From Flavobacterium croceum DSM 17960 (GTDB taxonomy: Bacteria > Bacteroidota > Bacteroidia > Flavobacteriales > Flavobacteriaceae), in the NCBI RefSeq assembly GCF_002917885.1, contig NZ_PQNY01000002.1, positions 62,001 to 126,000 of the forward strand: a stretch of 64,000 nucleotides of DNA, given 5' to 3'. Every line of letters begins with the position of its first letter. Within the stretch, counting starts at the first letter, position 1. Position numbers and translations under genes: made by a program. This document shows positions 25,435 through 34,949 of the stretch, piece after piece. The notes under the pieces are model-generated. The model saw nothing but the letters and a program-made list of their open reading frames with translations, made no database searches and was not told the origin of the DNA.

Positions 25435-28056
25435 ATGAAAATTCTAAAAATACAAGCACTACGCGGACCAAACATTTGGAGTATCCAACGAAAAAAACTC
25501 ATTCAAATGCGTTTAGATTTGGAAGAAATGGAACAATTTCCTACCAACAAAATTGAAGGATTTAGAGAGCGCATTGAAGCCTTACTACCAAGCATGATAG
25601 AGCATCGATGTTCTGAAGGAGTTCGAGGAGGTTTTTTTTCTAGAATAGAGCGAGGCACTTGGATGGGGCATGTAATAGAGCATATTGCACTAGAAATACA
25701 AACTCTTGCAGGCATGGAAACGGGTTTTGGAAGAACAAGAGAAACCAAAACACTGGGTGTTTACAATGTAGTTTTTAGTTACGTAGAAGAAAATGTAGGT
25801 CTTTTTGCGGCCGAAAGTTCGGTAGCAATTGCCGAGGCATTGATAGCAGGTAAACCCTACGATATTGATGCTGATATACAAAAAATGCGTGAAATTCGCG
25901 AGCGAGTTCGATTAGGCCCTTCTACAGGAAGTATTGTTGAAGAAGCCGTTTCTAGAGATATTCCGTGGATAAGACTTGGTACAAACTCATTAGTACAACT
26001 CGGTTATGGTGTAAACCAAATGCGATTTCAAGCTACCATTACGTGCAAAACAAGCAATATAGCAGTAGATATTGCTTGCAATAAAGAAGAAACCAAACGT
26101 ATGCTAGATATGGCTTCTATACCTGTAGCAAGCGGAGGAATATGCGTAGACGAAGAAGATTTGGAAAACGTTATTAAAAAAATAGGTTTTCCAATTGTGA
26201 TTAAACCCCTTGACGGAAATCATGGTAAAGGTGCTTCTATCAATGTAAAAAACTTAGACGATGCTAAAGCTGGATTAGCATACGCCAAAAATTATAGCCG
26301 AAGAGTAATAGTTGAAAAATTTATTACAGGTTACGATTTTAGAGTTTTGGTTATTGACAATAAATTGGTAGCTGCTGCCAAACGAGAACCTGCACATGTA
26401 AAAGGCGATGGCATACAAACCATTCAACAACTGATAGATGAAACCAATAAAGATCCAAGAAGAGGCTATGGTCATGAAAATGTTTTAACAGAAATTACCG
26501 TAGATAGAGATACCACAGATTTATTAGATAAAAAAGGATACACACTAGAAACCATTCCACAAAAAGACGAAATAGTCTATTTAAAATCTACAGCCAATTT
26601 AAGTACAGGTGGTACATCTGTAGATGTAACCGATATGATGCATCCTGAAAACATTTTTCTATGCGAAAGAATATCAAGAGTAATTGGGTTAGATGTTTGC
26701 GGTATCGATATTATGGCAGAAAACCTTACCCAACCACTTAAAGAAACGGGTGGTTGTATTCTTGAAGTAAATGCTGCCCCGGGTTTCCGTATGCACCTTG
26801 CTCCTAGCGAAGGATTGCCTAGAAACGTAGCCGCACCTGTTATAGATATGCTTTATCCTCCTGGAAAACCAAGCCGCATACCTATTATAGCAATAACAGG
26901 AACCAACGGAAAAACGACCACTACCCGACTTATTGCGCATATAGTAAAAAACAATGGGTTCAGAGTAGGTTTTACCACTTCAGATGGGATTTATGTACAA
27001 AACCACATGATGGAAAAAGGCGATACCACTGGCCCAATATCTGCAGAATATATTTTAAAAGATCCTACCGTTGAATTTGCCGTGCTTGAAACAGCACGTG
27101 GAGGAATTTTACGCGCTGGTTTAGGATTTAGTCGTTGCGACATAGGTATTATTACCAATATACAAGAAGATCATTTGGGTTTATCGGATATTCACACTCT
27201 AGACGAATTAGCTCGTGTAAAAGCAACCGTTGTAAAAAGTATCAAAAAAGAGGGTTGGGCAATTTTGAATGCCGAAGATGAATATTGTCTAAAAATAGCC
27301 AATGAGTTAGATTGCAATATTGCGTATTTTGCTATGGATGAAAATCATCCAAAAGCGTTACAATTTGCCAAAGAAGGAAAAATTGTTGCAGTATATGAAA
27401 ACGGATTTATTACTATTAAAAAAGGAGAATGGAAAATACGTGTAGAACGAGCTACACACGTACCTCTTACGCTAGGCGGAAAAGCTAAATTTATGATAGC
27501 CAATGTTTTGGCTGCTACACTTGCTAGTTATTTGTATGGCTTTAAAACAGAAGACATTAGCTTATCACTACAAACTTTTATTCCGAGTGCGGCACAAACT
27601 CCAGGAAGAATGAATATTTTTGAATTCAAAAAATTTAAAGTTCTTATAGATTTTGCTCACAATCCTGCTGGATATAAAGGCGTTTCAGAATATTTATCTA
27701 GCATAGAAGCTACTAAAAAAATAGGTATCATTGCTGGTGTTGGCGATCGCAGAGATGAAGACATAAAAGAATGTGCTACCCTTGCTGCCAATATGTTTGA
27801 CCACATTATTATTCGTCAAGAAAAATATTTAAGAGGGCGAACAGAAGAAGAAATTATTGGTTTAATAATGCAAGGTATTAAAGAATCTGGAAAAGCCATT
27901 ACCTACGAAATAATAGCCAAAGAAACCGAAGCCATAAAACACGCTATTGATAATGCCGAAGAAGGTAGCTTTATTACAGCCCTAAGTGATGTAGTTACCA
28001 ATGCTATAGAAATTGTTCAAGGTTATCTTGATAAAGAACAAGAAGAAAATCTTTAA
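25435..28056 (+). CDS. cphA: Cyanophycin synthetase
   Basis: Makes cyanophycin (multi-L-arginyl-poly-L-aspartate), a nitrogen and carbon reserve, by alternate ATP-dependent addition of Asp and Arg. The 873 residues show the three expected parts: an N-terminal region with MGHVIEHIALEIQTLAG, an ATP-grasp domain at about 210-470 (FPIVIKPLDGNHGKGA, CILEVNAAPGFRMH), and a Mur-ligase-like domain with P-loop ITGTNGKTTTTRL near residue 487 plus FAHNPAGYKGV. All key stretches are present. No cyanophycinase or isoaspartyl dipeptidase is adjacent, unlike the usual flavobacterial arrangement as I recall it. Confidence 0.93.
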   Translation: MKILKIQALRGPNIWSIQRKKLIQMRLDLEEMEQFPTNKIEGFRERIEALLPSMIEHRCSEGVRGGFFSRIERGTWMGHVIEHIALEIQTLAGMETGFGRTRETKTLGVYNVVFSYVEENVGLFAAESSVAIAEALIAGKPYDIDADIQKMREIRERVRLGPSTGSIVEEAVSRDIPWIRLGTNSLVQLGYGVNQMRFQATITCKTSNIAVDIACNKEETKRMLDMASIPVASGGICVDEEDLENVIKKIGFPIVIKPLDGNHGKGASINVKNLDDAKAGLAYAKNYSRRVIVEKFITGYDFRVLVIDNKLVAAAKREPAHVKGDGIQTIQQLIDETNKDPRRGYGHENVLTEITVDRDTTDLLDKKGYTLETIPQKDEIVYLKSTANLSTGGTSVDVTDMMHPENIFLCERISRVIGLDVCGIDIMAENLTQPLKETGGCILEVNAAPGFRMHLAPSEGLPRNVAAPVIDMLYPPGKPSRIPIIAITGTNGKTTTTRLIAHIVKNNGFRVGFTTSDGIYVQNHMMEKGDTTGPISAEYILKDPTVEFAVLETARGGILRAGLGFSRCDIGIITNIQEDHLGLSDIHTLDELARVKATVVKSIKKEGWAILNAEDEYCLKIANELDCNIAYFAMDENHPKALQFAKEGKIVAVYENGFITIKKGEWKIRVERATHVPLTLGGKAKFMIANVLAATLASYLYGFKTEDISLSLQTFIPSAAQTPGRMNIFEFKKFKVLIDFAHNPAGYKGVSEYLSSIEATKKIGIIAGVGDRRDEDIKECATLAANMFDHIIIRQEKYLRGRTEEEIIGLIMQGIKESGKAITYEIIAKETEAIKHAIDNAEEGSFITALSDVVTNAIEIVQGYLDKEQEENL

Positions 28057-28070
28057 AAAATTCAATACAG

Positions 28071-28100
28071 AATCCCAAATTCCACTCGGTTTTTGGGATT
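28071..28100 (+). terminator. Possible terminator of cphA
   Basis: Inverted repeat AATCCCAAA / TTTGGGATT with a 12-nt loop, followed by a T-rich stretch. Moderately convincing. Confidence 0.5.
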
Positions 28101-28119
28101 TAATTTTTAAATAAAAAAT

Positions 28120-28920
28120 ATGAAACTTCGCTTTATTATACTTTTAATTACTTCTGTTGCTTTATCACAATCAAAAATTGATATTCAAAATCAAATTATC
28201 AAAGAATATTATGAAGATTGCGCATTAGGTTATAACTATAACTTTCAAATGGATAAATGGCAAGATTGCTTGGATAATGGACTGAAAAAAGATAGTACCA
28301 TTGCAAAACTTTGGAGTGAAAAAGCAATGCCTTATTTTAAATGTAGAAAATATGAAATAGGCATGAAATATGTAGATAAAGCGGTGCTCTATGATAGAGA
28401 AGAGTACCTGGTTTACAGAGCTTTTATAAAATGTATATTTTCTAAACAACCCACAGAATCAATAACAGATTATGAAAATGTGATTAAAGAATACGGAAAT
28501 ATTACTAGTTTCGACCATACTTGCAAATTTTATATCGCAATAAACTACTTGCAGCTAAACGAATTTTCCAAGTCTGAAATTTTATTAAAAGAATATATAG
28601 ACACCATTTCAAAGGAAAGAGGTGCTGATTGGGTAAGTCCAACAGCTTATTTTTACTATGGAATTTCTTTATTTGAACAAAAAAAATACCTTTTAGCAAT
28701 TGCTCAATTCAATTTGGCTATAAAATATTATAACACATTTATTGACGCAAAATTCTATAAAGGTCTTTGTTATGCTTTATTAGGCAATAAAGAAGAATAT
28801 AAAAAGTGTTTTGATGAAAGTAAGAAAGATTATAAAGCTGGTAATAACTTTCCAGAATGGAATAGTGTGTATGAAACCTATCCATACCAAGTACCAAAAT
28901 ATATTTTAGAAAAAGAATAA
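28120..28920 (+). CDS. Exported TPR-like repeat protein
   Basis: A 266-residue protein with an N-terminal signal (MKLRFIILLITSVALSQ) and helical repeats resembling tetratricopeptide units: residues around IGMKYVDKAVLYDREEYLVYRAF, and ISLFEQKKYLLAIAQFNLAIKYY followed by FYKGLCYALLGNKEEYKKCFDE. Such proteins usually mediate protein contacts in the periplasm. Specific function unknown. It ends 1 nt before the ATG of the DUF1569 gene, so the pair is likely co-transcribed. Confidence 0.8.
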   Translation: MKLRFIILLITSVALSQSKIDIQNQIIKEYYEDCALGYNYNFQMDKWQDCLDNGLKKDSTIAKLWSEKAMPYFKCRKYEIGMKYVDKAVLYDREEYLVYRAFIKCIFSKQPTESITDYENVIKEYGNITSFDHTCKFYIAINYLQLNEFSKSEILLKEYIDTISKERGADWVSPTAYFYYGISLFEQKKYLLAIAQFNLAIKYYNTFIDAKFYKGLCYALLGNKEEYKKCFDESKKDYKAGNNFPEWNSVYETYPYQVPKYILEKE

Positions 28921-28921
28921 T

Positions 28922-29368
28922 ATGAATCGATTATTAGGTAAACTCAAAAACTCAATTCCTTATAATGAAAAAACAAACCCTACTGTATCGAATAGTAGTG
29001 TAGGATGGCACATTGAACATAGTTTATTAACTATTTGTAAAATTATAGATGCGTTAGAAAACTCAAATCCAAACAATTATATCTGGAAATTTAACCCAAA
29101 AAGACTTTTGATAAAAACTATAAATTTTATTCCGAGAGGTAAAGCCAAAGCCCCAAAAGTGGTAATACCTAGTCAAAATAGCTCACCCCAAGCATTGCAA
29201 ATCAATCTTGAAGAAACTTTAAAAAAGCTAAGTAACTTTGAAAAGCTTCATAAACACAATTATTTTGAGCATCCTGTATTTGGTAAATTAAACAAAAAAG
29301 ATGCGCAATGGTTTTTAAAATTACATACCAAGCATCATTTAAAAATTATCAACGATATTATAAAATAA
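28922..29368 (+). CDS. DUF1569 family protein (DinB-like fold)
   Basis: A 148-residue soluble protein with the DUF1569 pattern: WHIEHSLLTICKIIDALE near residue 29, PRGKAKAPK in the middle, and the C-terminal HPVFGKLNKKDAQWFLKLHTKHHLKII. The spaced histidines (about 30, 33, and the C-terminal HTKHH) suggest a DinB-like metal site. Enzymatic role unknown. It is tightly spaced with the upstream TPR-like gene. Confidence 0.85.
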   Translation: MNRLLGKLKNSIPYNEKTNPTVSNSSVGWHIEHSLLTICKIIDALENSNPNNYIWKFNPKRLLIKTINFIPRGKAKAPKVVIPSQNSSPQALQINLEETLKKLSNFEKLHKHNYFEHPVFGKLNKKDAQWFLKLHTKHHLKIINDIIK

Positions 29369-29443
29369 CAAAACGTTAAAGTAATATTTATCATATTTTA
29401 ATACTTTAAAAATAACTAAATTGCGTACATAAAACATATAAAA

Positions 29444-29869
29444 ATGTCAATACATAATCTCATACACTCGCATTTTACTTTGCTTTTTTTACTGATGTTT
29501 ATACTCATGATAGTCTTAATTATTAGAAGTATAAAAAAACAAAAAAGAACTCCAAAAGAACTTACCGATACACTCTATGGTTTAATCATGAATGATACGT
29601 TTACAGAAGTTCAAGACATAGAAAAAAATATGTTTAATATTTGGCCTTTTGTAAACGATTTGAAAAATGCACAAATTCTACCAAAAAATGCAGATGAAAA
29701 AAATATGGTTTACAAAGTCTATACAAATTCCAACCAAACTTACCAGCATATTTTACTACATACCGAAACTCCAAACCAATATATATTGATTATTGCCAAT
29801 TGGAAAGACAGACAAATAAAAGGGTATCGTAAAATAATAGTAACAAACCAAACTTATGGTGCTTCATAA
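29444..29869 (+). CDS. Membrane-anchored protein of unknown function
   Basis: A 141-residue protein with one hydrophobic segment (about residues 10-29, FTLLFLLMFILMIVLIIR) followed by a basic cytoplasmic-looking RSIKKQKR and a soluble domain of about 100 residues. I do not recognise the domain. It stands alone between the DUF1569 gene and the U32 gene, with gaps of 75 and 124 nt. Orientation would place the soluble domain in the cytoplasm. Confidence 0.7.
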   Translation: MSIHNLIHSHFTLLFLLMFILMIVLIIRSIKKQKRTPKELTDTLYGLIMNDTFTEVQDIEKNMFNIWPFVNDLKNAQILPKNADEKNMVYKVYTNSNQTYQHILLHTETPNQYILIIANWKDRQIKGYRKIIVTNQTYGAS

Positions 29870-29993
29870 TTGATTTCTGTTGCACAATTGCATTTGATGA
29901 AACTTGTTGTGCTTTTTCTGTTTTAAAACTTCGTTCAAAATTAGATTTCTACAATAAAATGTAAGAAATTTGCAAACATTTTGAAAAAAATAC

Positions 29994-31856
29994 ATGAAGA
30001 AAAAAATAGAAATACTCGCTCCCGCAAAAGATTTACTACATGGCATAGCAGCTATTAATGCTGGAGCAGATGCTGTTTATATAGGTGCACCACAATTTGG
30101 GGCTCGTTCCAATGCACACAATTCTATAGAAGATGTAGAAGCATTAGTACAGTATGCTCATTTGTATTATGTACAAGTATTTGTGGTTATCAATACTATT
30201 TTGTACGATAACGAACTCGAAACCTGTAGGCAATTAATTTGGAAACTATACGATATTGGTGTAGATGCCCTTATTATACAAGATATGGCAATACTAGAAT
30301 TAGAACTTCCGCCTATAGTATTGCACGCTAGTACACAAGCCAACAATCGCGATGCCGATAAAATAAAATTTTTAGCCGATGCTGGTATCCAACGCGTTGT
30401 TTTAGCGCGCGAATTGAATTTGCATCAAATAAAAGAAATTCATGAGACCACCGATGTTGAATTAGAATTTTTTGTTACAGGAGCCTTATGTGTTTCATTT
30501 AGTGGTAATTGCTACATGAGTGTTGCCAACGGAGAGCGTAGTGCCAATAGAGGTTCTTGTGCTCAAAACTGTCGATTACCTTACAATTTAATAGATGGTC
30601 ATGGCGAAACACTTATCAAAAATAGCCACTTGCTCTCTATAAAAGATTTTGATGTTACCAATCAAATTCCAAATTTAATAGAAGCAGGTATCTCATCTTT
30701 CAAGATTGAAGGACGATTAAAAGATATGGTCTATGTAAAAAACAATGTGTCGTTTTTACGTAAAAAATTAGACACATTTTTAGAAGAAAACAAAGACAAC
30801 TATTGTAAAGCTTCGTCTGGAACTTGCACCTACTCGTTTGAATCTTCATTAGATAGAACTTTTAATAGAGGTTATACCGATTATTTTGTAAACGAAAGAT
30901 ACCAATCTATAGGCTCATGGGAAAGCCCAAAATCTAAAGGTCAATATATTGGAAAACTCATTCGCACAGTTGGTAATTCATACGAAATAGAAAACGGTCA
31001 TTTGTTAAATAATGGCGATGGTTTGTGTTTTATTAACGAACATAACGAAGCAGAAGGTATCTATGTAAATCGTGCCGAGAATGGTTTTGTTTATCCAAAT
31101 GTTTTAAAAGAAATAAAAGAAGGCACTTTTATTTACAGAAATAACGATGCCGCATTTATTAAACTTGTAGAACGTGAAGATAGTGCCGTTAGAAAAATTG
31201 CAACTTCTTTGTTTTTAACAGAAAACGAAAATGGATTTCAACTTACTGCTACCGATGAAGATGGTAATGTAAGTACTGTAACTCTAGAACACGCCAAAGA
31301 ACTTACAAAAAATAACGAATCTATTGCTGAAAATTTTAAAACAAACCTAGCAAAAACGGGCTTTACCCCCTATACTGCCAATGAAATAACAATACATTTT
31401 TCTCAAAATTGGTTTCTTCCTATTTCAAAAATAAACGAAATGCGAAGAGCCGTTTACGAAAAATTATCCGAAATAAGAGTAGCCAATTATGTTAGAAAAG
31501 AGTTTCAAATAGAAAAAACCTCACATCCATATCCAGAAACAAAACTTGATTTTACCTACAATGTGTCGAACAAAGTAGCCAGAAAGTTTTATGAAAGACA
31601 TGGCGTAACCGAAATTGAAAAAGCCTTCGAACTACAATGGGATCCTGGCAAATCTAGAGTAATGACAACAAAGTATTGTATAAAATACGAACTAGAGAAA
31701 TGTCCAAAATACCACAAAGAAACTTTAGGTGTAAAACTAAAAGAACCATTGGTATTAAAACAAGGTGAACTCGAATACAAACTCAAATTTAATTGTAAAC
31801 CTTGCGAAATGGAAATTTGGGAAAAAGATGCCGAATTTGAAATTGAGGAAGATTAA
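29994..31856 (+). CDS. Peptidase U32-family protein (TrhP/RlhA-like)
   Basis: A 620-residue cytoplasmic protein of the U32 family. Although named for a collagenase, characterised bacterial members (TrhP, RlhA) help hydroxylate tRNA or 23S rRNA nucleotides. The U32 signature is intact: FFVTGALCVSFSGNC with Cys166 and Cys173, followed by the GSCAQNCR pair, four cysteines that could hold a cluster. A C-terminal extension from about residue 400 contains further cysteines (CIKYELEKC, NCKPCEME). Whether it modifies tRNA or rRNA cannot be settled here. Confidence 0.92.
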   Translation: MKKKIEILAPAKDLLHGIAAINAGADAVYIGAPQFGARSNAHNSIEDVEALVQYAHLYYVQVFVVINTILYDNELETCRQLIWKLYDIGVDALIIQDMAILELELPPIVLHASTQANNRDADKIKFLADAGIQRVVLARELNLHQIKEIHETTDVELEFFVTGALCVSFSGNCYMSVANGERSANRGSCAQNCRLPYNLIDGHGETLIKNSHLLSIKDFDVTNQIPNLIEAGISSFKIEGRLKDMVYVKNNVSFLRKKLDTFLEENKDNYCKASSGTCTYSFESSLDRTFNRGYTDYFVNERYQSIGSWESPKSKGQYIGKLIRTVGNSYEIENGHLLNNGDGLCFINEHNEAEGIYVNRAENGFVYPNVLKEIKEGTFIYRNNDAAFIKLVEREDSAVRKIATSLFLTENENGFQLTATDEDGNVSTVTLEHAKELTKNNESIAENFKTNLAKTGFTPYTANEITIHFSQNWFLPISKINEMRRAVYEKLSEIRVANYVRKEFQIEKTSHPYPETKLDFTYNVSNKVARKFYERHGVTEIEKAFELQWDPGKSRVMTTKYCIKYELEKCPKYHKETLGVKLKEPLVLKQGELEYKLKFNCKPCEMEIWEKDAEFEIEED

Positions 31857-31864
31857 TATTTTTG
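31837..31864 (+). promoter_or_regulatory. Promoter for the DPP IV-like peptidase
   Basis: TTG at 31837-31839 and TATTTTTG at 31857-31864 (TAnnTTTG) with a 17-nt spacer. It lies in the end of the U32 gene, about 73 nt before the ATG. Confidence 0.55.
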
Positions 31865-31937
31865 TAACAAAACATTAGAAATAAAGTCTAATAATACACA
31901 ATATAATATCACTTTGCAAAAACTAACACATAGTATT

Positions 31938-34067
31938 ATGAGTAAAAAAATATTACTTTTATTATCGTGCTTTATGGCACTAACCCTACAAGCACAGCTA
32001 CAAAAAATCACTTTGGAAGAAAGTGTATTACAACAAGGCAGAAAATTTGGAGCCGATAAACTTTCTGGTTTTCAATGGCTACCAAACTCCAACCAATATA
32101 TTTATTTTACCGATTTTTGGAAAAAAATAGTAATTGCTTCTGCGCAAAATACGAATGCCACAACTTGGACTACAACCGAAGAAATAAACAGTAGTTTAAA
32201 TAGTAAACTCGGAAATCTATTTGGTATTATTGCTATTGATAATCAAAATATTATTGTAAATAGCAACAACGTGTTTTATAAATACAATGTTGCTTTAAAA
32301 AAAGGAACAAAATATATAGAACTTCCACAAAATGCCGAAAACATAACTTGGGATAATGCTTTCTTAAAAGTTGCTTATACTATAGAGAACAATTTGTATG
32401 TAAACGATGGAACCTCAACAATTAATATTACCAATTTTGCAGATAAAAATATTGTTTCAGGACAATCTATAGCACGCAACGAATTTGGGATTAAAGAAGG
32501 TATATTTTGGTCGCCAAACGGAAACGATTTAGCATTTTATCAAAAAGATGAAACAGATGTGGCAGAATATCCGTTGCTCGATATTAATGAAACTCCTGGT
32601 AAACTTAATGCGATAAAATACCCTATGATTGGGCAAAAATCTGAAAAACCTAGAGTTGGTATTTATCATTTTAATTCGGGCACAACGGTTTACATCAACC
32701 CAAAAAACAACCCTGAAGATTATCTAACGAACTTGGCTTGGACTCCCGATGCCAAATACCTTATAATTGCCGAGCTTAACAGAGGTCAAAATGATATGTG
32801 CTTAAATTTGTATGATGCCAACTTAGGTAAATTTACAAAAACACTTTTAAACGAAACTAATGATAGATGGGTAGAACCCGAGCATCCTGCTTTTTTTCCA
32901 TCAAAATCATCAAATAATTTTGTATGGATTTCTGAGAAAGATGGTTTTAACAACCTATACTATTATGATTTAGAAGGAAATTTACTAAAAAAACTAACCA
33001 ATAATAAATTTCCTGTAAGAGAAATTATTGGAACTAATGCAAAAGGAACTGAAATATATTTTAAAGCTACAGGAGAAAAAGGCATTAATATGTTGGGCTA
33101 TAAAGTAAATTTAAAAGGAAAACAAAGTTTAATTACTAAAAATGAAGGTGTACACAATGTTCAAGTTTCTTTTGATGGGAATTGGATTTTCGATGAATAC
33201 TCCAATCACACTACACCTTCAAAATCATTATTATACAACAACAAAGGTGTAGCTACCACATTACTAGAAAGCAAAAACAAATACGAAGGATACCAAATAG
33301 GAAGTGCCGAAATTTCAACAATTAAGGCCGCCGATAATACGACGGATTTGTTTACCCGACTTATAAAACCTAGTAATTTTGATACTTCAAAAAAATACCC
33401 TGTTATGGTATATGTATACGGTGGGCCACATGCACAAATGATTACCAATTCGTTTTTAGATGGCGCCAATTTATGGATGTATTGGATGGCAGAACAAGGC
33501 TATCTTGTATTTACAGTAGACAACAGAGGTTCTGATAACAGAGGTAATGCTTTTGAAAGCGTAATTCATAGAAACTTAGGCACAAACGAAATTGAAGATC
33601 AACTTAAAGGTGTAGCATACTTAAAATCGTTACCTTATGTAGATGCAAATAGAATTGCTGTTCATGGTTGGAGTTTTGGTGGTTTTATGACAACTTCTTT
33701 AATGCTAAGAAAACCCGATGTATTTAAAGTAGGTGTGGCCGGAGGCCCTGTAACCGATTGGAAATGGTATGAAGTAATGTATGGGGAACGCTATATGGAT
33801 ACCCCTCTAGAAAATAAAGAAGGATTTGAAACAGCAAGTGTTTTAAATTATGCAAAAAATTTGAAAGGCAAATTACTATTAATTCACGGTACTAGTGATG
33901 ATGTAGTAGTTGAGCAACACAATCTTTCCTTGGTAAAGAAATTTGTAGAAGCAGGCAAGCAAGTCGATTATTTTCCTTATCCTATGCACAAACATAATGT
34001 AATAGGTAAAGATAGGGTACATTTGATAGAAAAAGTTTTAAATTACATTATTGAAAATAATAAATAA
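31938..34067 (+). CDS. S9-family dipeptidyl peptidase (DPP IV-like)
   Basis: Exported serine peptidase that removes N-terminal dipeptides, probably in the periplasm. From the ATG at 31938 it is 709 residues with signal MSKKILLLLSCFMALTLQAQ. The beta-propeller occupies roughly residues 40-450, followed by the alpha/beta hydrolase domain. The nucleophile Ser is near 579 in GWSFGGF, Asp near 654 in HGTSDDVV, and His near 686 in MHKHNV. The double Glu of DPP IV enzymes is visible in the propeller region as a NEFGIKEG-type loop, which I consider tentative. A longer reading from TTG at 31914 is rejected because it buries the signal peptide. Confidence 0.93.
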   Translation: MSKKILLLLSCFMALTLQAQLQKITLEESVLQQGRKFGADKLSGFQWLPNSNQYIYFTDFWKKIVIASAQNTNATTWTTTEEINSSLNSKLGNLFGIIAIDNQNIIVNSNNVFYKYNVALKKGTKYIELPQNAENITWDNAFLKVAYTIENNLYVNDGTSTINITNFADKNIVSGQSIARNEFGIKEGIFWSPNGNDLAFYQKDETDVAEYPLLDINETPGKLNAIKYPMIGQKSEKPRVGIYHFNSGTTVYINPKNNPEDYLTNLAWTPDAKYLIIAELNRGQNDMCLNLYDANLGKFTKTLLNETNDRWVEPEHPAFFPSKSSNNFVWISEKDGFNNLYYYDLEGNLLKKLTNNKFPVREIIGTNAKGTEIYFKATGEKGINMLGYKVNLKGKQSLITKNEGVHNVQVSFDGNWIFDEYSNHTTPSKSLLYNNKGVATTLLESKNKYEGYQIGSAEISTIKAADNTTDLFTRLIKPSNFDTSKKYPVMVYVYGGPHAQMITNSFLDGANLWMYWMAEQGYLVFTVDNRGSDNRGNAFESVIHRNLGTNEIEDQLKGVAYLKSLPYVDANRIAVHGWSFGGFMTTSLMLRKPDVFKVGVAGGPVTDWKWYEVMYGERYMDTPLENKEGFETASVLNYAKNLKGKLLLIHGTSDDVVVEQHNLSLVKKFVEAGKQVDYFPYPMHKHNVIGKDRVHLIEKVLNYIIENNK

Positions 34068-34080
34068 AATAAAGATAAAT

Positions 34081-34095
34081 CATTGAGTGTAATTA
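34081..34095. repeat. Left terminal inverted repeat of the IS982 relic
   Basis: CATTGAGTGTAATTA matches the right end in inverted orientation at 13 of 15 positions. It lies 14 nt after the DPP IV-like stop codon. Confidence 0.7.
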
Positions 34096-34122
34096 TTTAA
34101 AGTAAATAGATTAAACACTAAT

Positions 34123-34148
34123 CAAAATACTGAATTTTCAGTATTTTG
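34123..34148. terminator. Perfect hairpin inside the left end of the IS relic
   Basis: CAAAATACTGA / TCAGTATTTTG, 11-bp arms with a 4-nt ATTT loop, between the left inverted repeat and the transposase remnant. It could end transcription coming from the peptidase gene or be an element-encoded structure. Confidence 0.5.
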
Positions 34149-34200
34149 ACACTTAAAAACAACCATTATTTTTAGCAAATATAATTAAGTTTTAGAAGTT

Positions 34201-34947
34201 ATAATTTCTTTAAATTGTGAATTAAAGTATAAATCAGACATTGATAGTAAAAAAATATATCTGATTTAAAGTAATTTTTCTAAGTTTAAAATCTTAATTT
34301 TTGTTAATTGACAGTGAAAACTCTTTATTTAAAGAGATTAGTAGTAAAGAAATCTCAAATTTAATTGAGTGAAGTAGTTCAATAAAAGAAAGTGAAAATT
34401 ATTTCTCTTTTCAAAAAAAGTAGAACAAAACTAGTAATTCGGTTTTTAGAAAGTGAAGATTATTTTATTATTGATAGCATGCCTTTGGAAATTTACAAGT
34501 TTACTCTTCATAAGAAAATTAAAATCTGTAAAAATGAATTTGAGACAGCTACTTCAAAAAAGTTTTTCTGCTTCTCAAAACAACTGGTTTTATAAATATA
34601 AATTACATAGTGTTTTGTTCTATAGATGAAATTTTTGATTCTTTAGATATTATAAAAGTAGAACTAACAGATGTTTATTATTTGAAAAATATTAAACGAT
34701 TGTGTATTGCTTGGAGATAGAGGTTATTTATAGCAAAGCATTCAACTTGATTTATTTCAAACGGTTAATGTCAAAATTGAAATATTATTTTCACAATTGT
34801 GTGAACAATTTCTAATTAGAAACAATTATGCTAAAACTTTTCAAGATTTTAAAACAAGAATTTTAACAAAAAAACAGCATTTACATAGGTACAATATATC
34901 ACTAAATTGATCATTAATATATCAATAAATTTTATAAAAAACAAAGA
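34201..34947 (+). pseudogene. IS982-family transposase pseudogene
   Basis: Reading across three frames reconstructs an IS982 transposase. Recognisable parts in order are ELKY near 34219, an IDSENSLFKEI segment from 34307, then (new frame) YFIIDSMPLEIYKF near 34460, SQNNWFYKYKLHS near 34575, GDRGYL at 34713-34730, IQLDLFQTVN, then LFSQLCEQF and IRNNYAKTFQDFKTRIL. At least three frameshifts and several stop codons (for example after NLIE and within GYL*Q) interrupt it. About 25 residues between VNVKIE and LFSQLC are missing compared with intact relatives as I remember them. The 67-codon open stretch at 34392-34595 is a fragment of this, not a gene. Confidence 0.9.
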
Positions 34948-34949
34948 TT

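Noticed and set aside
34392..34595. 67-codon ORF as an intact gene
   Set aside because: It is one in-frame slice of the broken IS982 transposase. The homology continues in other frames on both sides.
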